Positions 6,168 through 13,447 of a stretch of DNA of 31,553 nt are shown here, one piece after another. This stretch comes from Bacillota bacterium. Lineage in GTDB: Bacteria; Bacillota; Clostridia; Oscillospirales; Ruminococcaceae. Below the pieces are notes generated by a model. That model saw nothing but the letters and a program-made list of their open reading frames with translations. It had not been told where the DNA came from and ran no database searches. Position numbers and translations under genes: made by a program. The stretch spans positions 1-31,553 of the forward strand of contig JAEZKF010000037.1 of assembly GCA_023415575.1 (NCBI GenBank), in the 5' to 3' direction. Position 1 is the stretch's first letter. Each line of letters opens with the position of its first letter.

Positions 6168-6854
6168 ATGGCGCTTACTGATACCTCGATTGCCTTTTTG
6201 CAGGATGTGCTTCCCTTTTGGGATGACCTTACGACTGAGCAAAAGCGCGAGATAGAGCTGACCTCAACGGGCAGGACTTATCATAAGGGGGAAACCCTAC
6301 ATAACGGCGCGACAGATTGCTCGGGCATGCTGATTATTAAAAGCGGTCAGGTGCGTGCCTTTATCATCTCACCGCAGGGTAAAGAGATTACCCTTTACAG
6401 ACTGCTCGACCGTGACACCTGCCTTTTGACCGCCTCCTGCATCCTTAAAAATATCAGCTTTCAGATTAACATCGAGGCCGAGCGCGACACCGAGGCTATG
6501 TTTATCCCGACCAGGGTCTACCAAAAGCTCAGCCACACCTCAATTGCGGTGGCGGACTACGCCAACCAGCTTATGTCCTCCCGCCTTTCGGATGTGATGT
6601 GGGTGATGGAGCAGGTGCTCTTTTCAAGCTTTGACAAGCGGCTTGCAAACTTTTTACTGGAGCAGTCGGTTATGGACGGCTGCGAAACGCTTGAGATTAC
6701 CCACGAGACCATCGCACGTCATCTCGGGTCTGCCCGCGAGGTTGTAACCCGCATGCTTAAGTACTTTCAGTCCGAGGGGATGGTATCGCTCTCCCGCGGG
6801 GGTATCACCCTAACCGACACCGAAAAGCTTGAGCGGCTGGCTCAGGATGAATGA
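6168..6854 (+). CDS. Crp/Fnr-family transcriptional regulator
   Basis: This 228-residue protein has an N-terminal cyclic-nucleotide-binding-like effector domain (about 15-130; SGMLIIKSGQVRAFIISPQGKEITLYRL) and a C-terminal winged HTH (about 150-225; ETLEITHETIARHLGSAREVVTRMLKYFQSEGMVSL). The segment DRDTCLLTASCILKNISFQINIEAERD carries two cysteines, unlike the N-terminal cysteine cluster of FNR; whether they sense redox is unknown. AAAGGGG lies eight bases before the ATG at 6168; an in-frame GTG at 6159 overlaps that ribosome site. It is convergent with a nitroreductase gene and shares a terminator with it. Its targets cannot be told from the sequence. Confidence 0.85.
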   Translation: MALTDTSIAFLQDVLPFWDDLTTEQKREIELTSTGRTYHKGETLHNGATDCSGMLIIKSGQVRAFIISPQGKEITLYRLLDRDTCLLTASCILKNISFQINIEAERDTEAMFIPTRVYQKLSHTSIAVADYANQLMSSRLSDVMWVMEQVLFSSFDKRLANFLLEQSVMDGCETLEITHETIARHLGSAREVVTRMLKYFQSEGMVSLSRGGITLTDTEKLERLAQDE

Positions 6855-6860
6855 ACAGCA

Positions 6861-6895
6861 AAAACAGCAGGGGATTTCCCTGCTGTTTTCTTTTT
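6861..6895. terminator. Bidirectional rho-independent terminator
   Basis: AAAACAGCAGGG pairs with CCCTGCTGTTTT around a 5-base loop, giving about 12 bp. The plus strand continues TTTTCTTTTT and the minus strand GCTGTTTTTGC. It serves the Crp/Fnr gene and the convergent nitroreductase gene. Confidence 0.9.
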
Positions 6896-6905
6896 AGTAA
6901 TAACG

Positions 6906-7520
6906 CTACTTTATCACGCGAATGCGGTCGGCAAGGGGCATAAACTCCTTTGGCTCGGGTTTAGCTGTCGGTAATCCAAACGGCATCTGGGCAATGAGCT
7001 GCCAAGAGCGGTCGATGCCAAAGGTCTCATAGACACCCTCGTCAATCAAGGGATTATAGTGCTGAAGGGATGCGCCAAGGCCTTCGCCCTCAAGCAGCAT
7101 CCAAACCGCGTACTGCAGCATGCCGTTTGCATGCTGGGCCCAGATAGGGAAGTTATCCTTGTATAGCGGATAAGACCGCATCAACTCCTCGGTTGTGGGG
7201 GTGTGGTTAAAGAACATCACTGTGCCGTATGCGTTGGCAAACCCCTCTATCTTTTGCTGGGTGGGGGCAAACTGGTCGGGCGGCACTACCTGCTTTAGTG
7301 CATTCATGGTAACCTCCCGCCACAGCTTGCTGTGCTGGTCGCCGAACAGTACGGCAACGCGCTGGCCCTGATTGTGGAAGGCACTGGGCACATATTTTAC
7401 AGCATGCTCAATAAGCGCTAAGATGCGGTCGTCGGGTATGTTTGATTTGGGACTCAGGGCATAGATGCTGCGCCGCTCCTCCATAGCTTGGGATAGGCTT
7501 ATATTAGAAAGATGTGACAT
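6906..7520 (-). CDS. Nitroreductase-family flavoprotein (Frm2/HBN1-like)
   Basis: The 204-residue product starts with the ERRSIYALSPKSNIPDDRILALIEHAVKYVPSAFHNQGQR block typical of the Frm2/HBN1 branch of nitroreductases, which bind FMN and use NAD(P)H to reduce nitroaromatics and other electrophiles. The C-terminal half holds the second flavin-contact region (GLGASLQHYNPLID). It is cytoplasmic and probably dimeric. AGGAGG stands seven bases before the ATG. The gene is divergent from queH. A bulged hairpin (7564-7571 with 7576-7584) lies in its leader. Physiological substrate is unknown. Confidence 0.88.
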   Translation of the reverse strand: MSHLSNISLSQAMEERRSIYALSPKSNIPDDRILALIEHAVKYVPSAFHNQGQRVAVLFGDQHSKLWREVTMNALKQVVPPDQFAPTQQKIEGFANAYGTVMFFNHTPTTEELMRSYPLYKDNFPIWAQHANGMLQYAVWMLLEGEGLGASLQHYNPLIDEGVYETFGIDRSWQLIAQMPFGLPTAKPEPKEFMPLADRIRVIK

Positions 7521-7688
7521 ATCAATTCCTCCTGTTTTTATCGTACTATTATTATGTTTTCTTTCCCGCCAAATATGGCAGGGATTGAAAGAAAAGATTT
7601 GTTGCGTTTAATTATACCTATTAAGTATAGTTTTATGATATACCATTTCCCTTTATTTTGCAAGTCCAATATTCAGATTTTCCCCTGC

Positions 7689-7717
7689 TTGCATGCACTG
7701 GACACTCGTGCTATAGT
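7689..7717 (+). promoter_or_regulatory. Predicted sigma-A promoter of queH
   Basis: TTGCAT (7689-7694) and TATAGT (7712-7717) are separated by 17 bp. Transcription would start near 7724, leaving a leader of about 63 bases. I looked for a preQ1 riboswitch in this leader and saw none. Confidence 0.7.
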
Positions 7718-7786
7718 GAAAATAGCGCATAATACCTGTGAAATGACGGCTTGCAACCGCAGGGCAGGCCGATAAAAAGGAAACCG

Positions 7787-8419
7787 ATGATGAACACAAG
7801 AAACTATCAAAAGGAGCTTGATGAGATTATTGCGGGTCTAAAGCAGCCGCCTACCCTACTGCTGCATGCCTGCTGCGCGCCCTGCTCAAGCTATGTGCTT
7901 GAGTACCTATCTAAGCACTTTCTCATCACACTCTTTTTCTATAATCCCAACATCACAATCCCCGAGGAGTACCGCCGCAGGCTGGAAGAGGTCAAACGGC
8001 TTGTTTCGCTTTTGCCGGTGCAAAACCCGGTCAGGCTCATCGAGGGCGAGTATAACCCGCAGGAGTTCTTAGCCCTAGCCGAGGGGCTTGAACAGGAGCG
8101 GGAGGGCGGCAATCGCTGCGCAAGCTGCTACGAGCTGCGCCTTAGCAAAACCGCACAGCTAGCTTCCGAAATGGGCTTTGACTACTTTACAACCACCCTT
8201 TCCATCAGCCCCTATAAAAATGCGGCAAAGCTCAACGAGATTGGCGAGCGGCTTGCCGCGACTTACGGGGTTAAGCACCTGCCATCCGATTTTAAAAAGC
8301 GCGGTGGGTATAAGCGATCGGTGGAGCTCAGCGCCCAGTACGGCCTGTACCGTCAGAACTTCTGCGGATGTGTTTATTCAAAGGCTGCTAGTGAGCGCGC
8401 CGCAGCCCAGAATGAGTAA
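7787..8419 (+). CDS. queH: Epoxyqueuosine reductase QueH
   Basis: This 210-residue protein has the QueH (former DUF208) pattern: HACCAPCSSYVLEYL near residues 28-42, GGNRCASCYELRL in the middle and CGCVYSK near the C terminus. These cysteines bind an iron-sulfur cluster. The enzyme performs the last step of queuosine synthesis in tRNA, reducing epoxyqueuosine, and replaces QueG in many anaerobes. AAGG lies six bases before the first ATG at 7787, with a second ATG directly after it; the upstream in-frame extension has no ribosome site. It is a single-gene unit with its own promoter and terminator. No other queuosine gene is nearby. Confidence 0.92.
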   Translation: MMNTRNYQKELDEIIAGLKQPPTLLLHACCAPCSSYVLEYLSKHFLITLFFYNPNITIPEEYRRRLEEVKRLVSLLPVQNPVRLIEGEYNPQEFLALAEGLEQEREGGNRCASCYELRLSKTAQLASEMGFDYFTTTLSISPYKNAAKLNEIGERLAATYGVKHLPSDFKKRGGYKRSVELSAQYGLYRQNFCGCVYSKAASERAAAQNE

Positions 8420-8440
8420 CGGCCCACTTCTTAATTATCC

Positions 8441-8478
8441 CTGCCTGTTTGCCATAAAGGCGAGCGGGCAGTTTTTTT
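8441..8478 (+). terminator. Rho-independent terminator of queH
   Basis: CTGCCTGTTTGCC (8441-8453) pairs with GGCGAGCGGGCAG (8459-8471) over 13 bp, three of them G-U, with loop ATAAA, followed by seven T residues. Confidence 0.92.
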
Positions 8479-8649
8479 ATTTAGCCTGTCGCAATATAGC
8501 TAAGGGCATAATTTAGAAAACTTCCTCATATGCTGAATATGTTCGTTCTCTTGGAAACCTCAGCAAGAAACGCCGCAAAAATATGTGAAAAATCCATAAA
8601 CAATCACGGCATAAAAATGTAAAGTTAATTTAAAATTACCAAAAAACAC
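8479..8649. other. AT-rich gap upstream of the glg promoter
   Basis: No ORF with a plausible ribosome site is seen on either strand. A-tracts at about 8614-8645 lie just upstream of the glg -35 box and could act as an UP element. Otherwise I see nothing in it. Confidence 0.5.
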
Positions 8650-8677
8650 TTGAAATATGGAATCGTTGTGGTAAAAT
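8650..8677 (+). promoter_or_regulatory. Predicted sigma-A promoter of the glgBCDA operon
   Basis: TTGAAA (8650-8655) and TAAAAT (8672-8677) are separated by 16 bp, with A-rich sequence upstream. The start would fall near 8684, giving a long leader of about 140 bases before glgB. Confidence 0.7.
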
Positions 8678-8727
8678 AGGTATAAACAACGGGAGAAAAT
8701 TCCACTACGGTGTTTCACCGCTAATCC

Positions 8728-8753
8728 AACGCTTGTATAAAGCGTTTTCTTTT
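8728..8753 (+). terminator. Terminator-like attenuator in the glg leader
   Basis: AACGCTT (8728-8734) pairs with AAGCGTT (8740-8746) around GTATA and is followed by TTCTTTT. It sits inside the predicted 5' leader, 70 bases before the glgB ATG. A small upstream hairpin, CGGTG (8708-8712) with CACCG (8716-8720), precedes it. Attenuation of the glg operon is an inference. Confidence 0.5.
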
Positions 8754-8824
8754 AAATGATTGTTTGATGCCCGCCGCCTGCCGGCGCGCTTTGATAACCA
8801 CCCCAAAAATGGAGGAACAAGCCC

Positions 8825-10720
8825 ATGTATCCTGCAAACAGCGACCCGCTAAGCCTACCCATATACCTGTTTCATCAGGGTACAAACTATCGCGCCTATG
8901 AGCTGCTGGGCTGCCACCTGCACGAAAGCGAGGCGGTGTTTCGGGTGTGGGCACCAAACGCCGCAGAGGTTTCGGTGGTAGGCGACTTCAACGGCTGGAA
9001 CCGGGAGGCAAACCCCATGCACCGCATCAGTGCAAACGGTATATGGGAGTGCACCATTGCAGGCTTAAACAGATATGACAACTATAAATACAGCATCAAA
9101 ACCTTAGACGGTCGCCTGCTGCTAAAGGCTGACCCCTATGCCTTTCACAGCGAGACCCGCCCGAAAACCGCATCTAAAATATACCCGCTCGACGGTTACT
9201 CTTGGAACGATGACGACTGGCTTGAAAAGCGCAAGGACGCTAACCCCTTTCGCAGTCCCATGAACATCTATGAGGTTCATCTCGGCTCGTTTATGCAGGG
9301 CCCGGACGGAAGCCTGCTTAGCTATGAGATGCTAGCAGATAAGCTCATCCCCTACGTTTTGGAGCTTGGATATACCCACATTGAGATTATGCCAATCACC
9401 GAGTACCCCTTTGACGGCTCGTGGGGCTATCAGGTGACGGGGTATTTTGCCCCCACCTCGCGCTATGGCACGCCGCACGCCTTCATGCAGTTTGTAGACC
9501 GCTTTCATCAGGCGGGCATCGGCGTGATAATGGACTGGGTGCCTGCGCATTTTCCAAAGGACGAGCACGGGCTGTACGAGTTTGATGGGACAAAGTGTTA
9601 TGAGTACTCGGACCCCACCAAGATGGAGCACGAGGGCTGGGGGACGCGCGTGTTTGATTTCGGCAAGAACGAGGTTCGCTCTTTCTTGATTTCAAGCGCG
9701 TTGTACTGGTTTGATAAGTACCACATCGACGGACTGCGGGTAGATGCCGTGGCGTCGATGCTCTACCTTGATTACGGCAGGGAGCCTTGGCAGTGGCGGC
9801 CTAACAAGAACGGCGGGCGCGAAAACCTTGAGGCGGTGGAGTTTATACAGCTGCTCAATAAGGCGGTGCTCGAAAACTACCCCGGCGCCCTGATGATAGC
9901 CGAGGAATCCACCGCGTGGCCCATGGTGACAAAGCCTTCCTACGATGGGGGCTTAGGCTTTACCTTCAAATGGAACATGGGCTGGATGAACGACATGCTG
10001 CGCTACATCTCCACCGACCCCCTGTTTCGCAGCCACAACCATGACAAGCTGACCTTCTCGTTTGTCTACGCCTTTTCGGAGAACTACATCCTGCCCATCT
10101 CGCACGATGAGGTGGTGCACGGTAAGTGCTCGCTGCTTTCCAAGATGCCGGGCGAGTATGACGACAAGTTTGCGGGCATACGGTCCTTCCTTGCCTATAT
10201 GATGGCCCATCCGGGTAAAAAGCTGCTGTTTATGGGTCAGGAATTCGGGCAGTTTATTGAATGGAACTACAAGCAGCCGCTTGACTGGGTGCTGCTTGAC
10301 TACGACCGCCACCGCCAACTGCGCGAGTTTGTAAAGACACTCAACCGCCTCTATCTGAATACCCCCGCCCTGTGGCAGAATGATTGCACGCCGGACGGCT
10401 TTGCGTGGATAGCAGGCGATGACTACAAGCACAGCATCATCTCGTTTCGGCGCATTGCTTCAAACGGCGAGGAGCTCATTGCAGTATGCAACTTTAACCC
10501 TGTTCGCCGCGAGGATTACCGCATCGGCGTGCCCTACAGCGGGCGGTACCGTGTTGTATTGTGCACGGATGATGTTGCCTTCGGCGGCTCGGGTGTGACG
10601 GCGCGCTCTTATTACACCGCTAAAAGGCAGGAGATGCACGGCTATCCCTATTATCTGTCGCTTGACCTTGCGCCGAGCTCTGTGCTGTTTCTATCTCCAT
10701 GCCATGCGGGTCAAACTTAA
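8825..10720 (+). CDS. glgB: 1,4-alpha-glucan branching enzyme
   Basis: The 631-residue protein is a GH13 branching enzyme that adds alpha-1,6 branches to glycogen. An N-terminal CBM48 domain is visible (FRVWAPNAAEVSVVGDFNGWN, about residues 39-59). The catalytic barrel carries the nucleophile D307 (GLRVDAVASM), general acid E360 (IAEEST) and D428 (ISHDEVVHGK). A C-terminal beta domain ends the protein. It lacks the extra N-terminal domain of the longer E. coli enzyme, as is usual in Firmicutes. GGAGG lies nine bases before the ATG. It is the first gene of the glg operon. Confidence 0.96.
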   Translation: MYPANSDPLSLPIYLFHQGTNYRAYELLGCHLHESEAVFRVWAPNAAEVSVVGDFNGWNREANPMHRISANGIWECTIAGLNRYDNYKYSIKTLDGRLLLKADPYAFHSETRPKTASKIYPLDGYSWNDDDWLEKRKDANPFRSPMNIYEVHLGSFMQGPDGSLLSYEMLADKLIPYVLELGYTHIEIMPITEYPFDGSWGYQVTGYFAPTSRYGTPHAFMQFVDRFHQAGIGVIMDWVPAHFPKDEHGLYEFDGTKCYEYSDPTKMEHEGWGTRVFDFGKNEVRSFLISSALYWFDKYHIDGLRVDAVASMLYLDYGREPWQWRPNKNGGRENLEAVEFIQLLNKAVLENYPGALMIAEESTAWPMVTKPSYDGGLGFTFKWNMGWMNDMLRYISTDPLFRSHNHDKLTFSFVYAFSENYILPISHDEVVHGKCSLLSKMPGEYDDKFAGIRSFLAYMMAHPGKKLLFMGQEFGQFIEWNYKQPLDWVLLDYDRHRQLREFVKTLNRLYLNTPALWQNDCTPDGFAWIAGDDYKHSIISFRRIASNGEELIAVCNFNPVRREDYRIGVPYSGRYRVVLCTDDVAFGGSGVTARSYYTAKRQEMHGYPYYLSLDLAPSSVLFLSPCHAGQT

Positions 10721-10767
10721 CCGCCAAAATACTTTGAAAACTCATATAGCCTGTATGGCTTTGTATA

Positions 10768-10788
10768 TCGGCCTTTACTTCGGGCCGA
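10768..10788 (+). other. Stem-loop in the glgB-glgC gap
   Basis: TCGGCC (10768-10773) pairs with GGCCGA (10783-10788) around a 9-base loop. No T-tract follows, so it is not a terminator. It could stabilise or divide the operon transcript. Confidence 0.5.
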
Positions 10789-10828
10789 AACGTCAAGAGT
10801 AGAACCATTATGGGGAGAGGATCAATGT

Positions 10829-12046
10829 ATGAATCGTAAAAAAGAATGGATTGCCATGCTACTTGCTGGCGGACAGGGCAGCCGCCTTCATGTGCTGACC
10901 AAACGCCTTGCCAAGCCCGCTGTTCCCTACGGCGGAAAATATCGTATCATCGACTTTACGCTGTCTAACTGCGTCAATTCCGGCATCGACACGGTCGGGG
11001 TGCTTACCCAGTACCAGCCGCTTGAACTCAATGAGTACATCGGCAACGGTCAGCCGTGGGACCTTGACCGCAACCACGGCGGCGTGCATGTCCTGTCTCC
11101 CTACCAGAAGGCAACCGGCTCGGACTGGTACAAGGGTACCGCCAACGCCATCTACCAGAACATCCACTTTATCGAGGGCTACGACCCCGATTATATCGTC
11201 ATCCTCTCGGGTGACCACATCTACAAGATGAACTACGAGCACATGCTTGACTTCCACAAGAAAAAGGGTGCTGATTGCACCATCGCGGTCATCTCGGTGC
11301 CGTGGGAGGAGGCCTCGCGGTTTGGCATCCTTGACACCGACGACGACTATAAAATCCTCGAGTTTGCCGAAAAACCCGAGCATCCGAAGAGCAACCTCGC
11401 TTCCATGGGCGTTTACATCTTTACCTGGAAGAAGCTGCGGCAGTACCTAGAAATCAACGAGCAGGACACCTCAGCCTCTAAGGATTTCGGCAAGGATATC
11501 ATCCCCGCCATGCTTGCAGACGGCCAGAAGCTGTACGCCTATCCCTTCGAGGGCTACTGGAAGGATGTCGGAACCATCGACAGCCTGTGGGAGGCAAACA
11601 TGGACCTGCTCGACCCCAAGGTTCCGCTTGAGCTGCATGACCCCTCGTGGAAGATCTATGCCCGCAACCCCGTTATGCCGCCCCATTATGTCGGCGAGAA
11701 CGCCGATGTGCAAAACGCCATGATAGCCGACGGCTGCAATATCTTCGGCACCGTGGACTTTTCGGTGATTTTTGCGGGTGTAACGATTGAAGAAGGCGCC
11801 GAGGTGCGCGACAGCATCGTCATGCCCGGTTCGGTGATTAAAAAGGGTGCTTTGGTTCAGTACGCGATTGTCGGCGAGAACTGCGTCGTGGGCGAAAACA
11901 GTGTCATCGGCATGCGGCCCGAGCAGGTGGAAAACAAGGACGACTGGGGCGTTGCGGTTATCGGCCCGGGGGCAGACCTGCCCGCAAACAGCACGGTAAA
12001 ACCCAAAGAGATGATTGACGCCGACCGTATGAAGGCGTTTGTATAG
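10829..12046 (+). CDS. glgC: Glucose-1-phosphate adenylyltransferase, catalytic subunit
   Basis: The 405-residue enzyme makes ADP-glucose from ATP and glucose 1-phosphate, the committed step of glycogen synthesis. The nucleotide-binding loop AGGQGSRL (residues 13-20) and the AKPAVPYGGKYRIIDF segment are intact. GTANAIYQN and LSGDHIYKMNYE are the usual metal and sugar sites. The C-terminal part (about 290-390) forms a left-handed beta-helix. GAGG lies eight bases before the ATG. In Firmicutes it normally pairs with GlgD, encoded next. Confidence 0.96.
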   Translation: MNRKKEWIAMLLAGGQGSRLHVLTKRLAKPAVPYGGKYRIIDFTLSNCVNSGIDTVGVLTQYQPLELNEYIGNGQPWDLDRNHGGVHVLSPYQKATGSDWYKGTANAIYQNIHFIEGYDPDYIVILSGDHIYKMNYEHMLDFHKKKGADCTIAVISVPWEEASRFGILDTDDDYKILEFAEKPEHPKSNLASMGVYIFTWKKLRQYLEINEQDTSASKDFGKDIIPAMLADGQKLYAYPFEGYWKDVGTIDSLWEANMDLLDPKVPLELHDPSWKIYARNPVMPPHYVGENADVQNAMIADGCNIFGTVDFSVIFAGVTIEEGAEVRDSIVMPGSVIKKGALVQYAIVGENCVVGENSVIGMRPEQVENKDDWGVAVIGPGADLPANSTVKPKEMIDADRMKAFV

Positions 12047-12074
12047 GCCCTAAAAACACCATAAAGCAAACCCC

Positions 12075-12100
12075 CTTTACAACTTCCACAAACTGTAAAG
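12075..12100 (+). other. Stem-loop in the glgC-glgD gap
   Basis: CTTTACA (12075-12081) pairs with TGTAAAG (12094-12100), leaving a 12-base loop. No T-tract follows. It lies in a 148-bp gap with no other feature seen. Confidence 0.45.
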
Positions 12101-12194
12101 TTAAGACACTGAACAGGGCGAATAGACCCTTTGGATAGCGGCATCCACTCATAAGTAAGGGTTTGCTGCCCGCAAGGCATCAAACCGGGAAGGC

Positions 12195-13331
12195 ATGGTT
12201 AATGGTATGCAAGACGGAAAGAAGATTCTAGGCATCATATTCTCAAATATGCACGATGAGGTACTGCGCGAGCTGACCGAGCGGCGGACGATGGCATCGG
12301 TGCCGTTTGGCGGGCGCTACCGTTTGATTGATTTTACCCTGTCCTCGTTTGTCAACTCCAATATTCAGTCGGTGGGCGTTATCACCAAGAGCAACTACCA
12401 GTCGCTCATGGACCATCTGGGCTCAGGCCGCGAATGGGACTTAGCCAGAAAGCGCGACGGTCTGTTTATCCTGCCGCCCTTCGGCAACGCAGGGGCGGGA
12501 ATCTACCGCGGCCGCATTGAGGCATTATCCGGCATCATGGCCTTTATTAAGCGGTCTACGGCGCGCTATGTTGTGCTCGCAGACTGCGACATCATCTTTA
12601 ACATCGACATCAAGGAAATGCTAAACGCCCATATCGACAAGCAGGCGGACATCACGGTTGCCTACCAAAAAAAGATGCTCACACCGGAAAATTCGCGCGA
12701 ATCCACGGTGCTTGTATGCGATAATAAAACAAGAGTACAGGACGTGATGCTCTCCCCTGTTTTGGAGGGCGAACACAACGTATCGATTAACCTCATGATT
12801 CTTGAAAAGTCGCTGCTTGAGCGGCTGGTGGCCGAAAACATGAGCCGCAACCTCTATAGCCTTGAAAAGGACGTTTTACAGGCGCGGGCTTCGCAGCTGC
12901 GCATCTTCGGCTATGAGTACAAGGGCTTTTGCTTTAAGATTGACAGCATGCGCGACTATTACGACGCCAACATGCTGATGCTTAAAAAAGAGGTGCGCGA
13001 CGAGCTGTTTTTGCCGAGCCGCCCTGTTTACACCAAGGTGCGCGACGATATGCCGGTCAAATACGGCCTTGCCTCCAGGGTGAAAAACTCTCTGATTGCA
13101 GACGGCTGCGTCATCGAGGGCGAGGTGGAAAACTCGGTCCTCTTCCGCGGCGTAACAGTGGGTAAGGGCGCTAAGGTGCATAACTCCATCGTGATGCAGG
13201 ATACCATCATCGGAGACAAGAGTGTACTCGGCTACTGTATTACCGATAAGGATGTCACCATCAAGGAAAACCGCACCCTGATGGGGTATCTCTCCTACCC
13301 TGTGTTCATCGCAAAGGGCAGTGTGGTATAA
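12195..13331 (+). CDS. glgD: GlgD, regulatory subunit of ADP-glucose pyrophosphorylase
   Basis: This 378-residue paralogue of GlgC lacks the catalytic G-G-x-G-x-R-L loop: the N terminus reads KKILGIIFSNMHDEVLRELT in its place. The fold otherwise matches, with VPFGGRYRLIDFTLS, VVLADCDIIFNIDIKEM and a C-terminal beta-helix. In Firmicutes such GlgD proteins have little or no activity alone and raise GlgC activity in a heteromer. The start is uncertain: GGGAAGG ends one base before the ATG at 12195 and 13 bases before another at 12207. Confidence 0.93.
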   Translation: MVNGMQDGKKILGIIFSNMHDEVLRELTERRTMASVPFGGRYRLIDFTLSSFVNSNIQSVGVITKSNYQSLMDHLGSGREWDLARKRDGLFILPPFGNAGAGIYRGRIEALSGIMAFIKRSTARYVVLADCDIIFNIDIKEMLNAHIDKQADITVAYQKKMLTPENSRESTVLVCDNKTRVQDVMLSPVLEGEHNVSINLMILEKSLLERLVAENMSRNLYSLEKDVLQARASQLRIFGYEYKGFCFKIDSMRDYYDANMLMLKKEVRDELFLPSRPVYTKVRDDMPVKYGLASRVKNSLIADGCVIEGEVENSVLFRGVTVGKGAKVHNSIVMQDTIIGDKSVLGYCITDKDVTIKENRTLMGYLSYPVFIAKGSVV

Positions 13332-13352
13332 TAATCTTCAAGGATTTATCGC

Positions 13353-13376
13353 GCAGCACCGTGCAAGCGGTGCTGC
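13353..13376 (+). other. Strong stem-loop in the glgD-glgA gap
   Basis: GCAGCACCG (13353-13361) pairs perfectly with CGGTGCTGC (13368-13376) around a 6-base loop. The following bases CATGTGTTTATATT are only loosely T-rich. A perfect TATAAT at 13327-13332 overlaps the glgD stop, with TTCATC 16 bp upstream, so glgA may also have a weak promoter. Confidence 0.6.
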
Positions 13377-13447
13377 CATGTGTTTATATTATCGCATGCG
13401 AAGCCGCATTAAGACAAAACAGCTTCCCCTGACAGGAGGAGATTTCT

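Noticed and set aside
7724..7786. preQ1 riboswitch in the queH leader
   Set aside because: The short leader has no AGAGGTTCTAG-like core or A-rich pseudoknot tail that I could recognise.
9953..10432. Minus-strand frame of 159 codons opposite glgB
   Set aside because: It is antisense to the catalytic barrel of GlgB with no start signal.
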